Source of the DNA: Halomonas halocynthiae DSM 14573
Lineage (GTDB): Bacteria > Pseudomonadota > Gammaproteobacteria > Pseudomonadales > Halomonadaceae
NCBI RefSeq assembly: GCF_000425725.1
Contig: NZ_AUDZ01000013.1
Coordinates: 248,001-312,000, forward strand
DNA: 64,000 nucleotides
Direction: 5' to 3'
Position numbers and translations under genes: made by a program. Below are positions 9,425 through 18,790 of this stretch, piece after piece. The notes under the pieces are model-generated. The model did not search any database. It was given only the letters and a program-made list of their open reading frames with translations, and was not told the origin of the DNA. Every line of letters starts with the position of its first letter. Position 1 is the first letter of the stretch.

Positions 9425-10762
9425 TCAGTAGCCACGCAGTCGCCCGCCCATTTCCTGGGCTAGATCAACGGCAAAGTGGTCTGTCATGCCGCCAATGAAG
9501 TCCAGCATACGCCGGTAGCTATCGTAGAGCGACCAAGAAGGCAGCGGGGTATTTTCGCCAATTAGCGCCAATACGCGCTCATGCTTGAAGGATGAGCTGC
9601 CGGTATGGTGCAGCTCGTGGGCTGCGCCAATAAACGCTTCCAGTAAAATACCCAGGGTGGTGTAAGCGCCAATTTCCAGTTTAGCTTTGCGTTCGTTGCG
9701 GAAGATACGCTCGCGGGCCAGCTGTTTAGCCGCCTTAACGCCCCAGTCCAGGTCAGGATGACACAATGCCAACAGATCCTGTTGTAGGCTGCCGCTTAGC
9801 AGTTCGTGTTCGTACTGGACAAACACGTCGCTAACGTCGCTGACAGCACGCTCCATGGCGGCGCCACGCAGTGCTGCAACGAGACGGCGGCGGGAAGCCC
9901 CCTGTTCTTGCATGGCAAGGTAGTCGCTGGGTGCGCCTCCAGCAATTTGGATCAGCACGTCGGCGACTTCGCTGTAGTCCAGAATCTCCATCTCTAGGCC
10001 GTCTTCTAGGTCGAGCAGCGCGTAGCAGATATCGTCAGCGGCTTCGACCAGCCAGGCCAGTGGGTGACGGCACCAGCGTTGCGCCCCTTGTGATATTAGG
10101 CCAAGGCGGTCAGCTAGCTCGGATAGCAGTGGCGCCTCACTTTGGTAGGCACCAAACTTGCCTGCTTTGCCGCCATGCGAGACGGTCCACGGGTATTTCA
10201 GCAAAGTGCCCAAGGTTGCTGTGGTTAGGCGCATGCCGCCACGAAACTGATTGTATTCAATCTGGGTGACGATGCGGAAACCTTGAGCATTGCCTTCGTA
10301 AGTCAGCAGGTCGTGGCGCTCGTCTTCAGACAGGCCATCAAGTAAGCCGCTGCCGTTGATGTTTGCACTCTTGAACCAGTCGCGAATGGCATATTCGCCC
10401 GCGTGCCCAAAGGGCGGGTTGCCAATATCATGCGCTAGACAAGCTGCCTGGACGATAACGCCTAGGTCCGCTGGGGTGATAGCTTCGGGCAGCCGGTGGT
10501 GAAGTGCTTCGCCAACACTCATGCCCAGCGAGCGACCGACACACCCAACTTCCAGTGAATGGGTGAGGCGTGTATGGATGTGGTCGTTTTCGGTTAGCGG
10601 GTGAACCTGCGTTTTGCGGCCCAGGCGGCGGAATGACCCAGAAAACACGATACGATCGTGATCCTTGTGAAAGGGACTGCGGCCTGGTTCTTCGGGAAGC
10701 GCACCCCGAGTATCGTGCAACCGTGTTGGATCAAGTAAGCGCTGCCAGCTCATTTGCGTCAT
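9425..10762 (-). CDS. dgt: dGTPase-like deoxynucleoside triphosphate triphosphohydrolase
   Basis: A 445-residue HD-domain enzyme of the Dgt family, releasing tripolyphosphate from dNTPs. Metal ligands are in TRLTHSLEVGCVGRSLG (His) and CLAHDIGNPPFGHAGE (the HD pair). A later conserved block is EAADDICYALLDLEDGLE with another Asp. The N-terminus RSPFHKDHDRIVFSGSFRRLGRKTQV is typical. Length and absence of an insertion suggest the broad dNTPase subgroup rather than strictly the E. coli dGTP-specific enzyme. AAGGAG lies upstream of the ATG. Divergent from the aminopeptidase gene. Confidence 0.9.
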   Translation of the reverse strand: MTQMSWQRLLDPTRLHDTRGALPEEPGRSPFHKDHDRIVFSGSFRRLGRKTQVHPLTENDHIHTRLTHSLEVGCVGRSLGMSVGEALHHRLPEAITPADLGVIVQAACLAHDIGNPPFGHAGEYAIRDWFKSANINGSGLLDGLSEDERHDLLTYEGNAQGFRIVTQIEYNQFRGGMRLTTATLGTLLKYPWTVSHGGKAGKFGAYQSEAPLLSELADRLGLISQGAQRWCRHPLAWLVEAADDICYALLDLEDGLEMEILDYSEVADVLIQIAGGAPSDYLAMQEQGASRRRLVAALRGAAMERAVSDVSDVFVQYEHELLSGSLQQDLLALCHPDLDWGVKAAKQLARERIFRNERKAKLEIGAYTTLGILLEAFIGAAHELHHTGSSSFKHERVLALIGENTPLPSWSLYDSYRRMLDFIGGMTDHFAVDLAQEMGGRLRGY

Positions 10763-10967
10763 GCAGAGTGTTCTCCTTGAAGCCTGTATTCTCGCCGTTA
10801 CGGTGCCACTCGCCTAGTCAGCTCTGCGGCAGCAGTTGCTTGTAGGCGCTGCTGAGCGCGATGATGACAGGTATGATTCGCTAATGCTGCCCATTTTCTG
10901 ATGACTTTAGAAAATGGCGACGCAGCCTTCACTGTCCCATCTGCGGGTAACGACAGGAGTGCAATAG

Positions 10968-12782
10968 ATGAGTAACAACGCAACGTTTCCAGCAGCCCAG
11001 CGGCTTGCCGATCTGCGTGAGGCTATGCAGAAGAACGACATAGATGCTTGGTGGCTGCCATCTTCTGACCCCCACAGCTCAGAGTATTTGCCGGAGCATT
11101 GGGCGGGGCGAGCTTGGCTGTCGGGTTTTGATGGCTCGGTAGGGACTTTAATCGTCACTCAGCAAGATGCGGGGCTGTGGGTAGACAGCCGCTACTGGGA
11201 ACAGGCTGAGGCGCAACTGGCAGGCAGCGGCATTTCGCTGATGAAGTTACAGCCAGGCCAGTCGGATGCGCCGATGCACTGGCTGGCCGAATCGTTGGAG
11301 GAGGGCCAGTGTGTGGGCTTTGACCCAGCGGTAGTCTCGTTGGCCATGGCGCGAAAGCTGGCGGACTATTTAGCACCGGCAGGCATTCGTCGTCGTCACG
11401 GGCCGGATTTGTTAGATGCGATTTGGCCGCAACGCCCCGCTTTGCCGCAAGCGCCAATTTATGCCCATGCGCAGGAGTGGCTGGATGAGCCGCGTAGCAC
11501 GCGTTTAGCCCAGTTGCGTGAGGCCATGGCCGAGAAAAGCGCGGACTGGCACTTGGTTTCTACCCTAGATGATATTGCCTGGCTGACCCAGCTGCGTGGC
11601 AGCGATGTTGCGTTTAATCCGGTATTTCTGTCGCATTTGCTGGTTGGCCAGCAGGGTGCCACGTTGTTTGTAATGCCCAGTAAGTTGGATGCCTCGTTGA
11701 TGTCGGCGCTGGGTGAGGATGGCATTGATGTCGCTGACTACAGCGAATGGGCGCCCCGACTCAGCCAGCTTTCAGCGACGTCACGCATTTTGCTAGACCC
11801 GGCGCGTATCTCGTTGGCAACGCGCAAAGCGCTGCCTGAAGGCGCGGCCCTCTGTGAGGCGTTTCAGCCCAGCACTTTGGCCAAGGGATGTAAGACCGAC
11901 GCTGAGCTTGACCATGTTCGCCGTACCATGGAAGAAGACGGTGCTGCGTTGTGTGAATTTTTTGCATGGTTGGAGGCCGCGTTGGCGCGTGGTGAGGTGT
12001 TGACGGAGTTAGATGTGGATGAGCAGCTCACCGCAGCGCGTGCTCGGCGGCCGCATTTTGTTAGCCGCAGTTTTGACACGATTGCTGGCTTCAATGCTAA
12101 CGGGGCATTGCCCCACTACCGCGCGACCGAACAGCAGTACTCACAGATCAAAGGCAACGGGTTGTTGCTGATTGATTCTGGCGGTCAGTACCTTGGTGGC
12201 ACCACGGATATTACCCGAGTTGTGCCAGTGGGCGAGACCAGCGACTTGCAGCGTGATGATTATACGTTGGTGCTTAAGGGCACAATTTCGCTCTCGCGGG
12301 CTCAGTTTCCGCGGGGTATTCCCGGGCCACAGCTGGATGCCATTGCGCGAGCACCGCTTTGGGCCACTGGGCGCGATTATGGCCACGGCACGGGTCATGG
12401 GGTGGGCTATTTTTTGAATGTGCATGAAGGCCCTCAGGTGATTTCCTGGCATGCGCCGGCCACTCCCCAAGGTGCTATGCAGTCAGGCATGATTACCTCA
12501 ATAGAGCCCGGTCTTTATCGTCCGGGTCAGTGGGGTATTCGTATCGAGAACCTGGCTGCCAACCGCCCAGCGGATGACAGTCAGTTTGGCGATTTTTTGC
12601 GCTTTGAAACGTTGACGCTATGTCCTATTGATACGCGTCCTATCAATCCTGCGCTATTGTCTGACGATGAAATTGCTTGGCTGAATGACTATCACGCTGA
12701 TGTTAGAGAGCGGTTGACGCCTAAGCTTGAAGGCGAGGCGCTGGCTTGGCTTGAAAAGCGCACCCAGCCGTTGGCTCGCTAG
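10968..12782 (+). CDS. Xaa-Pro aminopeptidase (M24B family, long form)
   Basis: A 604-residue aminopeptidase P that removes N-terminal residues preceding proline. It has the three-domain layout of the long eukaryotic-like and bacterial form: two creatinase-like N-terminal domains (DIDAWWLPSSDPHSSEYLPEHW, then WHLVSTLDDIAWLTQLRG) and a C-terminal pita-bread catalytic domain. Metal-binding residues are in LLIDSGGQYLGGTTDITR (two Asp), YGHGTGHGVGYFLNVHE (His), SIEPGLYRPGQWGIRIENL (two Glu). AGGAG precedes the ATG. It is convergent with ntrC, with only a 36-base gap. Confidence 0.92.
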   Translation: MSNNATFPAAQRLADLREAMQKNDIDAWWLPSSDPHSSEYLPEHWAGRAWLSGFDGSVGTLIVTQQDAGLWVDSRYWEQAEAQLAGSGISLMKLQPGQSDAPMHWLAESLEEGQCVGFDPAVVSLAMARKLADYLAPAGIRRRHGPDLLDAIWPQRPALPQAPIYAHAQEWLDEPRSTRLAQLREAMAEKSADWHLVSTLDDIAWLTQLRGSDVAFNPVFLSHLLVGQQGATLFVMPSKLDASLMSALGEDGIDVADYSEWAPRLSQLSATSRILLDPARISLATRKALPEGAALCEAFQPSTLAKGCKTDAELDHVRRTMEEDGAALCEFFAWLEAALARGEVLTELDVDEQLTAARARRPHFVSRSFDTIAGFNANGALPHYRATEQQYSQIKGNGLLLIDSGGQYLGGTTDITRVVPVGETSDLQRDDYTLVLKGTISLSRAQFPRGIPGPQLDAIARAPLWATGRDYGHGTGHGVGYFLNVHEGPQVISWHAPATPQGAMQSGMITSIEPGLYRPGQWGIRIENLAANRPADDSQFGDFLRFETLTLCPIDTRPINPALLSDDEIAWLNDYHADVRERLTPKLEGEALAWLEKRTQPLAR

Positions 12783-12818
12783 AGACCCCATGCGGTTGTG
12801 GCGGGGGCGGGGCAACAG

Positions 12819-14249
12819 CTAGTCATCCGATAACTCGGGTAGTAGCACCTTGAGTTTGCGGCTCAGGGTGTTGCGCCCCCAGCCGAGGTGCTCGGCAGCT
12901 TCGCCCTTGCGACCGCCGGTATGCTTGAGTGCGGCGCGGATCAGTACTCGCTCGGCGTCTGCGACCGCGTGTTGCAGCAGGGAATCCTTACCCTCATTCA
13001 GGGCTTGTTCCGCCCAGTGACTCAGTGTTTTCTGCCAGTCATCAGGTGTTGCTGTTGCGGTATTCTGCGTGGGTGTGGGTTGATTGCTGTCCAGCAGTTC
13101 GGGCGGTAAGTCTTCCACTAGAATTTCACGCCCCGAGGCCATGACAGTAAGCCAGCGACAGGTATTTTCCAGTTGGCGCACGTTGCCGGGCCATGGCATG
13201 CGGGTAAGCTCGCGTTCGGCAGTTTCGGTGAGAACTTTGGTTTCGCTGGCTAGCTCGCGGGCGGCTTCGCTCAAGAAGTGGCGAGCGAGCAGTGGTATGT
13301 CTTCGCGGCGTTCGGCCAGTGTGGGTAAGCGTACGCGAATGACATTAAGGCGGTGAAACAAGTCTTCGCGAAAATGGCCTTCACTTACCCGTGTTTCGAG
13401 ATTTTGATGGGTCGCGGCGATGATACGTACGTCGACTTGCACCGGAATATGACCACCGATTCGATAGAACTCCCCATCGGCTAGCACTCGCAGCAGTCGG
13501 GTTTGGGCTTCGGCAGGCATATCGCCGATTTCATCGAGAAACAGCGTGCCGCCGTTGGCCTGCTCGAAGCGGCCTTGGCGCTGTGCGGTGGCACCCGTAA
13601 ACGCCCCTTTCTCATGGCCGAACAGTTCGGACTCAATTAAGTCGCGCGGAATAGCTGCCATGTTCAGTGCAATGAATGGTTGAGCGGCGCGAGGGCTGTG
13701 TTGGTGTAGTGCCTTAGCCACGCGCTCTTTACCTGTTCCTGACTCGCCATTGATTAGTACCGTGATATGCGACTGAGAGAGGCGGCCGATGGCGCGAAAG
13801 ACTTCTTGCATAGCAGGTGCTGCGCCAATGATTTCGGCGTCTTGGTCTTCGGGGGCCGCCAGTGGCTGTTTGCGCTCTCGGGCATGAGCCACTGCACGCC
13901 GTACCAGCGCTAGGGCATCGTCGACATCGAACGGCTTGGGGAGATACTCGAAAGCACCGCCCTGATAAGAGGCGACTGCGCTATCAAGGTCGGAGTGCGC
14001 TGTCATCACGATAACGGGCAGCTCTGGCTGCGCGTCGCGTACTCGCGCTAGCAGGTCGAGGCCGTTGATGCCTGGCATACGAATATCCGTCAGTAGCACG
14101 TCGGGTGGGTCTGCTAGCAGTTTGGTTAATGCGGTTTCGGCGCGGTCCACGCATTCGACGTTTAAGTCTGGCTGATCAAGCGCGCGCTCAAGTACCCAGC
14201 GGATGGTGCGGTCGTCATCAACGACCAAAACGTGGGCGACATCAGTCAT
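12819..14249 (-). CDS. ntrC: Nitrogen regulation response regulator NtrC
   Basis: A 476-residue sigma-54-dependent activator with three domains. The receiver (residues 1-125) has the phosphoacceptor Asp in LLTDIRMPGINGLDLL. The AAA+ domain (about 140-385) has Walker A GESGTGKE and the sigma-54 contact loop GAFTGA. The C-terminal Fis-type helix-turn-helix reads GRKGEAAEHLGWGRNTLSRKLKVL. Phosphorylated by NtrB under nitrogen limitation, it opens sigma-54 promoters; the probable sites in front of glnA (18631) and glnK (62207) are likely targets. The start overlaps the ntrB stop by 8 bases. Confidence 0.97.
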   Translation of the reverse strand: MTDVAHVLVVDDDRTIRWVLERALDQPDLNVECVDRAETALTKLLADPPDVLLTDIRMPGINGLDLLARVRDAQPELPVIVMTAHSDLDSAVASYQGGAFEYLPKPFDVDDALALVRRAVAHARERKQPLAAPEDQDAEIIGAAPAMQEVFRAIGRLSQSHITVLINGESGTGKERVAKALHQHSPRAAQPFIALNMAAIPRDLIESELFGHEKGAFTGATAQRQGRFEQANGGTLFLDEIGDMPAEAQTRLLRVLADGEFYRIGGHIPVQVDVRIIAATHQNLETRVSEGHFREDLFHRLNVIRVRLPTLAERREDIPLLARHFLSEAARELASETKVLTETAERELTRMPWPGNVRQLENTCRWLTVMASGREILVEDLPPELLDSNQPTPTQNTATATPDDWQKTLSHWAEQALNEGKDSLLQHAVADAERVLIRAALKHTGGRKGEAAEHLGWGRNTLSRKLKVLLPELSDD

Positions 14250-15315
14250 GGGGTGTCTCCAGGGGAATCAGCAGGCGAAACTCGGTGTGGCCGGGGCGTG
14301 ATTCGTATTCGATGAGTCCGTGGTGCTGGTGCAGGATTGACTGGGCAATGGATAGCCCCAGGCCGCTACCTTCAGCACGACCAGACACCATGGGATAAAA
14401 CAGGGTTTCTCCAAAACCGTCGGAAATACCTGGGCCATTATCGATAATGGCCACTTTACAGACCAGACGGTGACGTTTGGCACCCAGGGTGAATTGGCGG
14501 CGTGCTCGCGTGCGAAGCACCAGTTCGGGCTGCTCAGTGGTGCCTTCAATCATGGCTTGTGCGGCATTGCGCATGATATTGAGTATGGCCTGAATCAGTT
14601 GGGACTCATCGCCGTGAAGCGCAGGCAGGCTGGGGTCGTAGTCGCGGATGATGTTGATGCAAGGGTATTCCGCCGTCAACAAGACCGCCACGTGCTCAAG
14701 TACCCGGTGAATGTTCAGCGCGCTGTGGCGAACAACGTGGTTGGGGCCGAGCATGGAGTCGACTAGGTCGCGGAGCCTATCCACTTCTTCAATGATGATA
14801 TGGGTAAACTCGGCCTGGGCAGGGTCTTGCAGGTCACGTTCGAGCAGCTGGGCTGCGCCACGGATGCCGCCCAGTGGATTTTTGACCTCGTGGGCCAGTC
14901 CGCGTGTCAGTATTTTGATGGTTTCTTGTCGCGCCTGGAGTGCTTCTTCGCGAGAGATTCGTAGCAGCCGATCCCGAGGCTCTACTTCTAGCAGCAACTC
15001 ATGTTCGCTGATCGGCGAGGCCGTGTAATCAACCGTTAGGGTGTCACCGGTGGCAAGTGTCAGCCGTGCTTCGCGCTGGGTAAAAGGGTGACGCTCCCGC
15101 AGTGACTGGGAAAGACGTTCGCCGATAGTCTCATCGACATGGATCAGCTCAAGTAATGCTTGAGCGCGAACCCGAGCAAGGCTGAGCGCCAGTAGCGCCT
15201 CGGCTGCTGGGTTCATCCACTGTAGCTGTAATTGGTCATTGAGTAGCAAGACAGCGGTGGACATGTGTTCTAGCAGGCGTTGGTACATGCCTAAGTGTTG
15301 GTCCCGAGAGTTCAT
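14242..15315 (-). CDS. glnL: Nitrogen regulation sensor histidine kinase NtrB
   Basis: A 357-residue cytoplasmic histidine kinase/phosphatase controlling NtrC, itself controlled by PII proteins such as the GlnK encoded at 61.7 kb. An N-terminal PAS domain (about 10-120) is followed by the H-box LTRGLAHEVKNPLGGIRGAAQLLE with the autophosphorylated His. The ATPase domain has the N-box IMRNAAQAM, the G1 box IIDNGPGI and the G2 box GSGLGLSIAQSI. No membrane segments, as expected for NtrB. Forms a two-gene operon with ntrC; here glnA is a separate unit 1.6 kb away rather than upstream in the same operon as in E. coli. Confidence 0.96.
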   Translation of the reverse strand: MNSRDQHLGMYQRLLEHMSTAVLLLNDQLQLQWMNPAAEALLALSLARVRAQALLELIHVDETIGERLSQSLRERHPFTQREARLTLATGDTLTVDYTASPISEHELLLEVEPRDRLLRISREEALQARQETIKILTRGLAHEVKNPLGGIRGAAQLLERDLQDPAQAEFTHIIIEEVDRLRDLVDSMLGPNHVVRHSALNIHRVLEHVAVLLTAEYPCINIIRDYDPSLPALHGDESQLIQAILNIMRNAAQAMIEGTTEQPELVLRTRARRQFTLGAKRHRLVCKVAIIDNGPGISDGFGETLFYPMVSGRAEGSGLGLSIAQSILHQHHGLIEYESRPGHTEFRLLIPLETPHD

Positions 15316-15383
15316 GGTTTGGCTGGCTATGAAGAGCAGGCTGGGTGATCAGTAATACCTGAACATTTGGCGTTGGTACATGC

Positions 15384-16046
15384 TTAATGTGTGGGTTTTA
15401 TGACAGGGCGGGGAGAGGCGTTGGGATTGTTGGGGTTATGCGGCATATGAATGCTGGCTCGGTGAACGTGTAATGTTTGTGCCGGTGTGCGGTGTCGTAC
15501 GGTGCCAGAAGCATCAAGTAACTCAGCCTGTAGCTGGTGTGAGCCGCGGCTAAGATTCGACAGCATGAAGGTGGTGGTGTGCATGGCGCTTTGACTGACG
15601 TTGCCGTTTAGCAACAGACGTGTCTGGTGGTCCTTGCGTAAGGTCGGACGGATGTTCAATAACACTTGAACGTTGCCAGCGGCACCTTGTGGCAAGGTTT
15701 GGTTGTTGGCCGGTGTATTAATGGCGAAGGTGTCGTAGGGCATGAACGGCTGGCCTGGGCTAGCTTGTGCCTGGTTCGCCTCAGGCATGGGTTGTGATGC
15801 AGCGATGGGCGCTATTTGTTGTGGCGCCATGGAGGGGAGCAGTGGCAGTGGTGAAAGGTGGATACGTGTGCCGCCGTGATGAGGGTTGTCAGTAAAGGCG
15901 ACATTGCCATGCTTGTCTGTTGTTTGATAGATACTCTGGGCCTGAGCCTGTTGGTTAGGCAGTAAGCTCAGCGGAAAAATAGTGGCGCAGAGCATCGTAC
16001 CGATAAGCGTGAGGCGAGAGGATAGCGGGTGAGTTTTATGACTCAT
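15384..16046 (-). CDS. Secreted DUF4124-like protein
   Basis: About 220 residues. A signal peptide (roughly residues 1-38, ending QAQA) is followed by SIYQTTDKHGNVAFTDNPHHGG, the short DUF4124-type motif found in many proteobacterial envelope proteins of unknown role. The middle is Pro/Gln-rich; the last 100 residues look like a beta-sandwich (VQVLLNIRPTLRKDHQTRLLLNG, SRGSHQLQAELLDASG). The ATG at 16046 has AAGGAGG upstream, so the longer frame from 16118 is not needed. Genes of this kind often lie beside ntrBC in gammaproteobacteria. Function unknown. Confidence 0.72.
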   Translation of the reverse strand: MSHKTHPLSSRLTLIGTMLCATIFPLSLLPNQQAQAQSIYQTTDKHGNVAFTDNPHHGGTRIHLSPLPLLPSMAPQQIAPIAASQPMPEANQAQASPGQPFMPYDTFAINTPANNQTLPQGAAGNVQVLLNIRPTLRKDHQTRLLLNGNVSQSAMHTTTFMLSNLSRGSHQLQAELLDASGTVRHRTPAQTLHVHRASIHMPHNPNNPNASPRPVIKPTH

Positions 16047-16136
16047 CTGGGGGCCCTCCTTGGCCCAGTCATCACTTTTCGATGATGTATTAGTAGTATA
16101 GTTGCTTGGCGCACACAAACACGGGAGACGCTATCC

Positions 16137-16850
16137 ATGGAAAGCTGGCATACGGTGATATTGTTGACGTTGATGGCGGGTATGGCCATGCCTTTGGGGG
16201 GGTGGTTGTCGGGCGTCGGTCGGCTTGGCCCTGCCTGGTTGGATAGCGAATTAAGGCACGGCATTGTCGCATTTGGTGGCGGTGCGCTGTTATCAGCCGT
16301 GGCACTGGTGTTGGTGCCAGAAGGGTCTGCTGAGCTGGAGATGCCGATAGCTGTTGGGTGTTTGCTGGCCGGAGGCCTGGGGTTCATGGGGTTGGATGTG
16401 TGGCTTCAGCGTAGTGGTACCCAAGCTAGCCAATTGGCGGCGATGCTAGCGGACTTCGTTCCCGAGGCGCTGGCGTTGGGTGCAGCCTTTGCATTGAGCG
16501 GTGAAGGCGGTGTACTGCTGGCCGCGCTGATGGCACTACAGAACCTTCCAGAGGGCTTCAGTGCCATTCAAGAGCTGGGGCGCTCTACAAGCTACAGCAG
16601 GTATCGGCTGCTGCTAACGTTTACCGCGATGGCATTACTTGGGCCAGTCGCCGGTCTTAGCGGCTTGTTTTGGTTGTCGCACTACCCTCAGTTGGTATCA
16701 GGCATCATGCTGTTTGCCGCGGGCGGGATTCTTTATTCGATCTTTCAGGATTTAGCCCCCGAAGCGCGGCTTGATCAGCACTGGGCGCCGCCTTTAGGTG
16801 CGGTACTGGGCTTTGCCTTGGGGTTGGGTGGCGATATGTTGATTAGTTAA
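16137..16850 (+). CDS. ZIP-family metal transporter
   Basis: A 237-residue membrane protein with about seven or eight hydrophobic helices. The ZIP signature is the helix containing MALQNLPEGFSAIQELG (metal-site Asn, Pro, Glu), preceded by DFVPEALALGAAFALSG, where Glu replaces the usual His-containing motif. ZIP proteins move divalent cations (Zn, Fe, Mn) into the cytoplasm; substitution of the classical His residues leaves the substrate uncertain. Zur control is not evident, as no Zur box is seen upstream. Divergent from the DUF4124-like gene and convergent with glnA across a strong terminator. Confidence 0.78.
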   Translation: MESWHTVILLTLMAGMAMPLGGWLSGVGRLGPAWLDSELRHGIVAFGGGALLSAVALVLVPEGSAELEMPIAVGCLLAGGLGFMGLDVWLQRSGTQASQLAAMLADFVPEALALGAAFALSGEGGVLLAALMALQNLPEGFSAIQELGRSTSYSRYRLLLTFTAMALLGPVAGLSGLFWLSHYPQLVSGIMLFAAGGILYSIFQDLAPEARLDQHWAPPLGAVLGFALGLGGDMLIS

Positions 16851-16872
16851 CTATTAACTACGGCGAGCATGA

Positions 16873-16905
16873 AAAAAGGGCACCGTCAGGTGCCCTTTGT
16901 TTTCA
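16873..16905. terminator. Bidirectional rho-independent terminator between ZIP gene and glnA
   Basis: AAAGGGCACC (16875-16884) pairs perfectly with GGTGCCCTTT (16889-16898) over a four-base loop. The stem is flanked by an A-run on one side and a T-rich stretch on the other, so it can work for both converging genes. Confidence 0.9.
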
Positions 16906-16926
16906 GCTGATTGGCTTAGCCAATAA

Positions 16927-18333
16927 TTAACAGCTGTAGTACATGTCGAATTCGACTGGGTGAGTTGCCATGCGCAGTCGCTCAACCTCAGTTTCCTTGA
17001 GGGCGATATAGGCGTCGATCATATCGTCGGTAAACACATTGCCTTCGGTGAGGAAGGCGCGATCGGTATCGAGCGCAACCAGTGCCTGGTCTAGGCTTTC
17101 GGCCACGGTAGGGATGGCCTTGCCTTCTTCCGGCGGCAGGTCATAAAGGTTTTTATCCATCGCATCGCCGGGGTGAATCTTGTTTTTGATACCGTCGATA
17201 CCCGCCATCAGCAGTGCCGCGAAGCACAGGTATGGATTGGCGGTTGGGTCAGGGAAACGCGTTTCAACACGCTTGCCCTTGGGGCTGGCGGTGTAAGGGA
17301 TACGGATCGACGCTGAGCGGTTGCGAGCACTATAGGCCAGCATGACCGGTGCTTCAAAGCCTGGCACCAAACGCTTGTAGGAGTTGGTGGAGGCGTTGCA
17401 GAAGGCATTCAGGGCGCGCGCATGCTTGATTACGCCGCCGATGTAATACAGGGCCATATCAGAGAGCCCGGCATACTGATCACCGGCGAACTGGTTGACG
17501 CCATCTTTCCAGAACGACTGGTGTACATGCATACCGCTGCCGTTATCACCCACCAGAGGCTTAGGCATGAAGGTGGCAGTCTTGCCGTAGGCATGAGCCA
17601 CATTGTGGATAACGTACTTCATTTCCTGAACTTCATCGGCTTTCTTAACCAGGGTATTGAATTTAACCCCGATCTCGTTCTGCCCTGCGTTAGCCACTTC
17701 ATGGTGGTGAACCTCAACGCTTTGACCGATGGCTTCTAGGGTATTACACATGGCACCACGAATATCCTGGAAACTGTCGACCGGAGGCACGGGGAAATAG
17801 CCCCCCTTGAGGCGCGGTCGGTGGCCGTGATTGCCGCCTTCAACCACACTGTCGGTAGCCCAGGCTCCTTCCTCAGAGGAAATCTTGAACATGGTGCCTT
17901 GCACGTCAGTTTTCCAGTGCACCTCATCAAAGATGAAAAACTCAGGCTCTGGGCCAAAAAAAGCCGTGTCGCCCAGTCCAGTGGCCTGCAGAAACGCCTC
18001 GGCACGTTTGGCAATGGAGCGTGGGTCGCGCTCATAGCCCTGCATGGTGACAGGCTCAATGATGTCGCAGCGCAAAATCAGTGTGGTGTCGTCAGTGAAC
18101 GGATCGAGGAAAGCTGTGCCATCATCTGGGCGCAGGATCATGTCGGATTCGTTGATTCCTTTCCAGCCGCGAATCGATGAGCCATCGAACATCTGGCCGT
18201 TCTCGAAAAACTCTTCATCGACAGCACTGGCCGGAATGGTCACGTGCTGTTCTTTGCCACAGGTATCGGTGAAGCGTAGATCAACCCATTTGACGTTGTG
18301 TTCTTCGATAAGGGCGAGTGTCTTGTCGGACAT
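16927..18333 (-). CDS. glnA: Glutamine synthetase, type I
   Basis: A 468-residue type I glutamine synthetase making glutamine from glutamate, ammonia and ATP; forms a dodecamer. Characteristic blocks: [56 protein letters not shown], and [26 protein letters not shown]. The adenylylation-site Tyr lies in [12 protein letters not shown], matching the I-beta subtype controlled by GlnE, which is also in this window. The ATG at 18333 has GGAGG six bases upstream; the 17-residue longer frame is rejected. A sigma-54 promoter and NtrC site lie upstream. Confidence 0.98.
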   Translation of the reverse strand: MSDKTLALIEEHNVKWVDLRFTDTCGKEQHVTIPASAVDEEFFENGQMFDGSSIRGWKGINESDMILRPDDGTAFLDPFTDDTTLILRCDIIEPVTMQGYERDPRSIAKRAEAFLQATGLGDTAFFGPEPEFFIFDEVHWKTDVQGTMFKISSEEGAWATDSVVEGGNHGHRPRLKGGYFPVPPVDSFQDIRGAMCNTLEAIGQSVEVHHHEVANAGQNEIGVKFNTLVKKADEVQEMKYVIHNVAHAYGKTATFMPKPLVGDNGSGMHVHQSFWKDGVNQFAGDQYAGLSDMALYYIGGVIKHARALNAFCNASTNSYKRLVPGFEAPVMLAYSARNRSASIRIPYTASPKGKRVETRFPDPTANPYLCFAALLMAGIDGIKNKIHPGDAMDKNLYDLPPEEGKAIPTVAESLDQALVALDTDRAFLTEGNVFTDDMIDAYIALKETEVERLRMATHPVEFDMYYSC

Positions 18334-18487
18334 GAACATCCTCCAGAGTGAGCGTAAGGCAAAAATGTCTCTGCAAAAAAGCACCGGCTAGGTCGCGCCT
18401 TGCGACCATTGCTGATTTCCCATCTTACGGGGTACAGCGTGTTTTACACAGGTGCTTACAGTAAAAGTGTGAATACACAGATAGAAA

Positions 18488-18503
18488 TGCATAAACCGTG
18501 CCA
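18488..18503 (-). promoter_or_regulatory. Sigma-54 promoter of glnA
   Basis: Read on the minus strand the element is TGGCACGGTTTATGCA. It has GG (-24) and GC (-12) separated by exactly 10 bases, and matches the consensus TGGCACG-N4-TTGCA except for one base in the -12 part. It lies about 155 bases upstream of the glnA start and downstream of an NtrC site, as expected for an NtrC-activated promoter. Confidence 0.85.
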
Positions 18504-18630
18504 TTTTTTTTGTTTCTCAATTATATATTGTATATGTTTGAATTTATTATGATTTATTTTTGTTCTAGTGTTGGCTTTCATGCTAGACGAAGCGAGTCAG
18601 CGTAGAAGGTAAGTGTTTGAGATATTTTAT

Positions 18631-18647
18631 TGCACCAATGTGGTGCT
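18631..18647. promoter_or_regulatory. NtrC binding site upstream of glnA
   Basis: TGCACCAATGTGGTGCT matches the NtrC operator TGCACCA-N3-TGGTGCA in all but the last base. It lies about 130 bases upstream of the sigma-54 promoter, a usual enhancer distance. A further TGGTGC half-site at 18671-18676 is spaced 30 bases (about three helical turns) from the right half. The 18334-18790 gap also has an AT-rich stretch at 18504-18560 that may be bent or IHF-bound. Confidence 0.85.
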
Positions 18648-18790
18648 AGAAAACATCATTTTTCTTGTTTTGGTGCGCGGGCATAGTGGTGACAACTAGC
18701 TGCAGTCGAGCGGCTCAACTGATAATATTCGCGCCGGTAAAATGCTCTCATTGCGAGGCTGCTTCTCTACTCACCGGCAAGGAGTCACTC

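Noticed and set aside
12783-12818. Terminator between aminopeptidase and ntrC
   Set aside because: The 36-base gap is G-rich with no inverted repeat.
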